Source: Achromobacter arsenitoxydans SY8
GTDB lineage: Bacteria; Pseudomonadota; Gammaproteobacteria; Burkholderiales; Burkholderiaceae_B
Direction: 5' to 3'
Assembly (NCBI RefSeq): GCF_000236785.1
Contig: NZ_AGUF01000087.1
Span: forward strand, 1 to 64,000
Length of the DNA stretch: 64,000 nucleotides
The translations under genes were made by a program, and so were the position numbers. Shown here piece after piece: positions 61,754-64,000 of the stretch. The notes beneath the pieces are model-generated. The model saw nothing but the letters and a program-made list of their open reading frames with translations, was not told the origin of the DNA and did no database searches. Each line of letters opens with the position of its first letter. Position 1 is the stretch's first letter.

Positions 61754-62986
61754 TCAAGCCTTGGGCAGGCCGAGCATCTGCTCGGCGATGATGTTGCGCT
61801 GGATTTCCGAAGTGCCGGCCAGAATGGTCTCGGCCCGCGACCACAGGTAGGCGTGCGTCAGTTCCGCCGCGCGCGCGCCGACCGCGCCGACGCCCAGGCA
61901 GGCGTCCTCGCCCAGCAGTTGCAGCGACAGTTCCAGCAGGCGCTGGTGCGCTTCGCTCCAGTGAATCTTGGTGGACGACCCTTCCGGTCCGGGCGGATCG
62001 CCGCGCTGGGCGCCGGCCAGCGCGCGCTGCGACTTGAGCGCCAGCACATGGCTGTCGGCGGCCAGCCGGGCCCAGCGATGGCGCACCGACGCCGACGCGG
62101 CCGGCACGCGGCCGTGGGCATCCGCGCGCAGGGCCAGCTCGCGCACCTGCCGCAATTCCTGCGCAAAGCGCACCAGGCGGGGGATGAAGTACGTGCCGCG
62201 CTCGAAGCTGGCCGCGGCCATCGCGATCTTCCAGCCCTGGTTCAGTTCACCTAGCAACGCATCCTGCGGCACGAACACGTCTTCGAAGAAGACCTCGCTG
62301 AACTCGGCCTCGCCGGTGATCTGACGGATCGGCTCGACCCGCACGCCGGGGCTGCCCATGTCCACCAGCAGAAAGCTCAGCCCCTTGTGCTTGGCCGCCT
62401 GCGGATCGGTGCGGGCCAGCACGAAGCACCACTGCGCACGATCCGCGAACGAGGTCCAGATCTTGTGGCCATTCAGACGAAAGCCGCCGGGCGCGGGCTC
62501 GGCCCGCGTACGCACCGAGGCCAGGTCGGAACCCGCCCCGGGCTCCGAGTACCCCTGGCACCACACCTCGCGGTTGGACAGAATGCCGGGCAGGAAGCGA
62601 CGCTTCTGCGCCTCGTCGCCAAAGTGCAGCACGGTGGGCGCCAGGATGCCGTGGCCGATCAGGTTCACGCCCAGCGGCGCGCCGCAGCGCGCATGCTCTT
62701 CGTGAAAAACGGCCTGGCGCGACAGCGGCAATTCCTTGCCGCCGTATGCCTTGGGCCAGCCCAGCCCGGACCAGCCGTTCGCGCACAGGGTGTCTTCCCA
62801 GGCGCGCCGGTAGTCCAGGCTGCGCGGGTCGGCGCCGCCCGGCCAGGCCCGCGCGAAATCCGCATAGGCCGATTCCAGCCAGCCTCGCAGCTCCAGCCGG
62901 AAGGCTTCGGTCTCGCCCGCGGCGCTATCCTGCGCAGCGCTATCCCGCACGGCGTCTTCCCGCGCGGCGTTTTCCAGCAGGGTCAT
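61754..62986 (-). CDS. Acyl-CoA dehydrogenase, large partner
   Basis: 410 residues with the complete fold: GWPKAYGGKELPLSRQAVFH, WCQGYSEPGAGSDLASVRTR (flavin/substrate loop), ITGEAEFSEVFFEDVFVPQD, and the C-terminal WSRAETILAGTSEIQRNIIA. N-terminus has an extra Ala/Asp/Glu-rich lead (AREDAVRDSAAQDSAAGETE). FAD-dependent alpha,beta-dehydrogenation of an acyl-CoA. Four bases before the Bug gene stop, so the three genes form one unit. Confidence 0.92.
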   Translation of the reverse strand: MTLLENAAREDAVRDSAAQDSAAGETEAFRLELRGWLESAYADFARAWPGGADPRSLDYRRAWEDTLCANGWSGLGWPKAYGGKELPLSRQAVFHEEHARCGAPLGVNLIGHGILAPTVLHFGDEAQKRRFLPGILSNREVWCQGYSEPGAGSDLASVRTRAEPAPGGFRLNGHKIWTSFADRAQWCFVLARTDPQAAKHKGLSFLLVDMGSPGVRVEPIRQITGEAEFSEVFFEDVFVPQDALLGELNQGWKIAMAAASFERGTYFIPRLVRFAQELRQVRELALRADAHGRVPAASASVRHRWARLAADSHVLALKSQRALAGAQRGDPPGPEGSSTKIHWSEAHQRLLELSLQLLGEDACLGVGAVGARAAELTHAYLWSRAETILAGTSEIQRNIIAEQMLGLPKA

Positions 62987-62990
62987 GCGT

Positions 62991-63959
62991 CTACTCCAGG
63001 CGGATGTTCGATTCGCGCGCGACCTTGGCCCACGTCGCCACGTCCTGGTGGATGAACGCGCTGAAGGTCTTGGGGTCGCTGCCGATGATGTCCAGGCCCA
63101 GTCCCACGAACTGGGTCTTGACCTCGGGCTGCTCCAGGATCTGCGCCAGGTTCTGGTAGATCTTGTCGATTACCGGCTGCGGCGTGCGCGCCGGCGCGAC
63201 CAGGCCCAGCCATGGCATCGCCGAGTAGCCCGGCAGTCCGGACGAGGCGACCGTGGGCAGGTCCGGCACCGACGCCGACGGCTTGGCGGTGGTGACCGCC
63301 AGGGCGCGCAGCTTGCCGTCCTTCACGAACGGGCCCGACGAGGCCCACGCGTCGAACATCACCTGCACGCGGCCCGCCACCAGGTCGTTCAGCGCGGGCG
63401 CGCTGCCCTTGTAGGGGATGTGCGCCATCTGCACGCCGGCCATGCTGTTGAAGAGTTCGGCTTCCAGGTGCGTGGAGCTGCCCGTGCCGACCGAGCCGTA
63501 GCTGACCTTGCCCGGGTTCGCCTTGAGGTAGGCGATGAGCTCGCCCACGTTCTTGGCCGGAATCGACGGATGCACTTCCAGCACATGCACCACCGACGCC
63601 ACCTGGGTGATGGGCGCGAAATCCTTGATCGGGTCGTAGTTGACCTTGGCGTAGATGCTGGGCGCGATGCCCAGCGACGACGCCGCCATCAGCAAGGTGT
63701 AGCCATCGGGCTCGGCGCGCGACACGTAGTCGGACGCGATCATGGTGCCGCCGCCCGGCTTGTTCTCCACGATCACCGGCTGGCCCAGCCTGCCGCTCAG
63801 TTTTTCCGCCAGCAGGCGGCTCATGATGTCCGTCGCGCCGCCTGGCGAGAATGGCACCACGATGCGCACGGGGCGGCTGGGGAAATTGTCCTGGGCGTGC
63901 GCGGAGCCCGTGACGCCGATGCAGGCCAGTGCGACGCCGGCCAGTATTTTCCTGATCAT
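62991..63959 (-). CDS. Bug-family tripartite tricarboxylate transporter binding protein
   Basis: 322 residues with signal peptide (ILAGVALACIGVTGSAHAQD). Bug hallmarks: FPSRPVRIVVPFSPGGATDI, VENKPGGGTMIASDYVSRAE, PDGYTLLMAASSLG, HIPYKGSAPALNDLVAGRVQ. AGGAGGAGACAAG precedes the ATG. First gene of a unit with two acyl-CoA dehydrogenases, so its ligand is probably the acid those enzymes degrade; no membrane TctA/TctB genes are near. Confidence 0.95.
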   Translation of the reverse strand: MIRKILAGVALACIGVTGSAHAQDNFPSRPVRIVVPFSPGGATDIMSRLLAEKLSGRLGQPVIVENKPGGGTMIASDYVSRAEPDGYTLLMAASSLGIAPSIYAKVNYDPIKDFAPITQVASVVHVLEVHPSIPAKNVGELIAYLKANPGKVSYGSVGTGSSTHLEAELFNSMAGVQMAHIPYKGSAPALNDLVAGRVQVMFDAWASSGPFVKDGKLRALAVTTAKPSASVPDLPTVASSGLPGYSAMPWLGLVAPARTPQPVIDKIYQNLAQILEQPEVKTQFVGLGLDIIGSDPKTFSAFIHQDVATWAKVARESNIRLE

Positions 63960-64000
63960 GCTTGTCTCCTCCTTGGGTGTGCGCTGTCGCGCTACGGGGT

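Overview
The window comes from a high-GC beta-proteobacterium, most likely Alcaligenaceae (Bordetella/Achromobacter group). The grounds are the uvrC-pgsA and pdxJ-acpS-nagZ neighbourhood, the Bug-type tripartite-transporter binding proteins, the FNR/ANR-controlled ccoNOQP-ccoG set and the overall gene style. This is judged from sequence only; no database search was made. I see no rRNA, tRNA, CRISPR array, insertion sequence or prophage.

Layout. 1-6430 (minus strand): the cbb3 oxidase genes ccoN-ccoO-ccoQ-ccoP-ccoG-fixH, preceded by ccoS and an unusual CcoI-like protein that keeps the membrane helices but has lost the ATPase domains. Each of the two transcripts has a perfect FNR/ANR box. 6489-11224: biotin genes, with bioA divergent from bioF, a BioH-like esterase and an in-frame BioC-BioD fusion. 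11225-16945: a more A+T-rich island with a VasX-like type VI secretion effector interrupted at a run of eight G, followed by two DUF6708 membrane proteins and a repeated copy of the effector tail. 17103-24303: LysR regulator and alcohol dehydrogenase, isocitrate lyase, QueF, di-haem peroxidase and an MFS transporter.

24543-35446 (minus): pgsA, uvrC, nagZ, acpS, pdxJ and an RND efflux system (adaptor, pump, outer-membrane channel) in one long colinear block with several ATGA overlaps. 35654-38035: a lone winged-helix regulator, a patatin-like phospholipase and a DUF4136 lipoprotein. 38202-41231: modE convergent with modABC, with a ModE-like operator before modA.

41294-47989 is the most unusual part. 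It is a divergent cluster: DUF350, SPFH/SHOCT, double zinc-ribbon DUF4178, a 56-residue Ser/Gly-rich secreted protein and SpeD on the minus strand; a seven-helix membrane spermidine-synthase-like enzyme and a Tat-exported FAD amine-oxidase-like protein on the plus strand. The two arms share an inverted repeat that holds both candidate -10 elements. It looks like a membrane-associated polyamine system of unknown product.

48161-64000: a DadA-like oxidase, an ABC importer with a terminator between its binding-protein and permease genes, an aldo/keto reductase, a malonate-use operon (GntR regulator, malonyl-CoA decarboxylase, enoyl-CoA hydratase, malonyl-CoA synthetase), a Phd/RelE-type toxin-antitoxin pair, a second SpeE-like protein, two acyl-CoA dehydrogenases and a second Bug binding protein.
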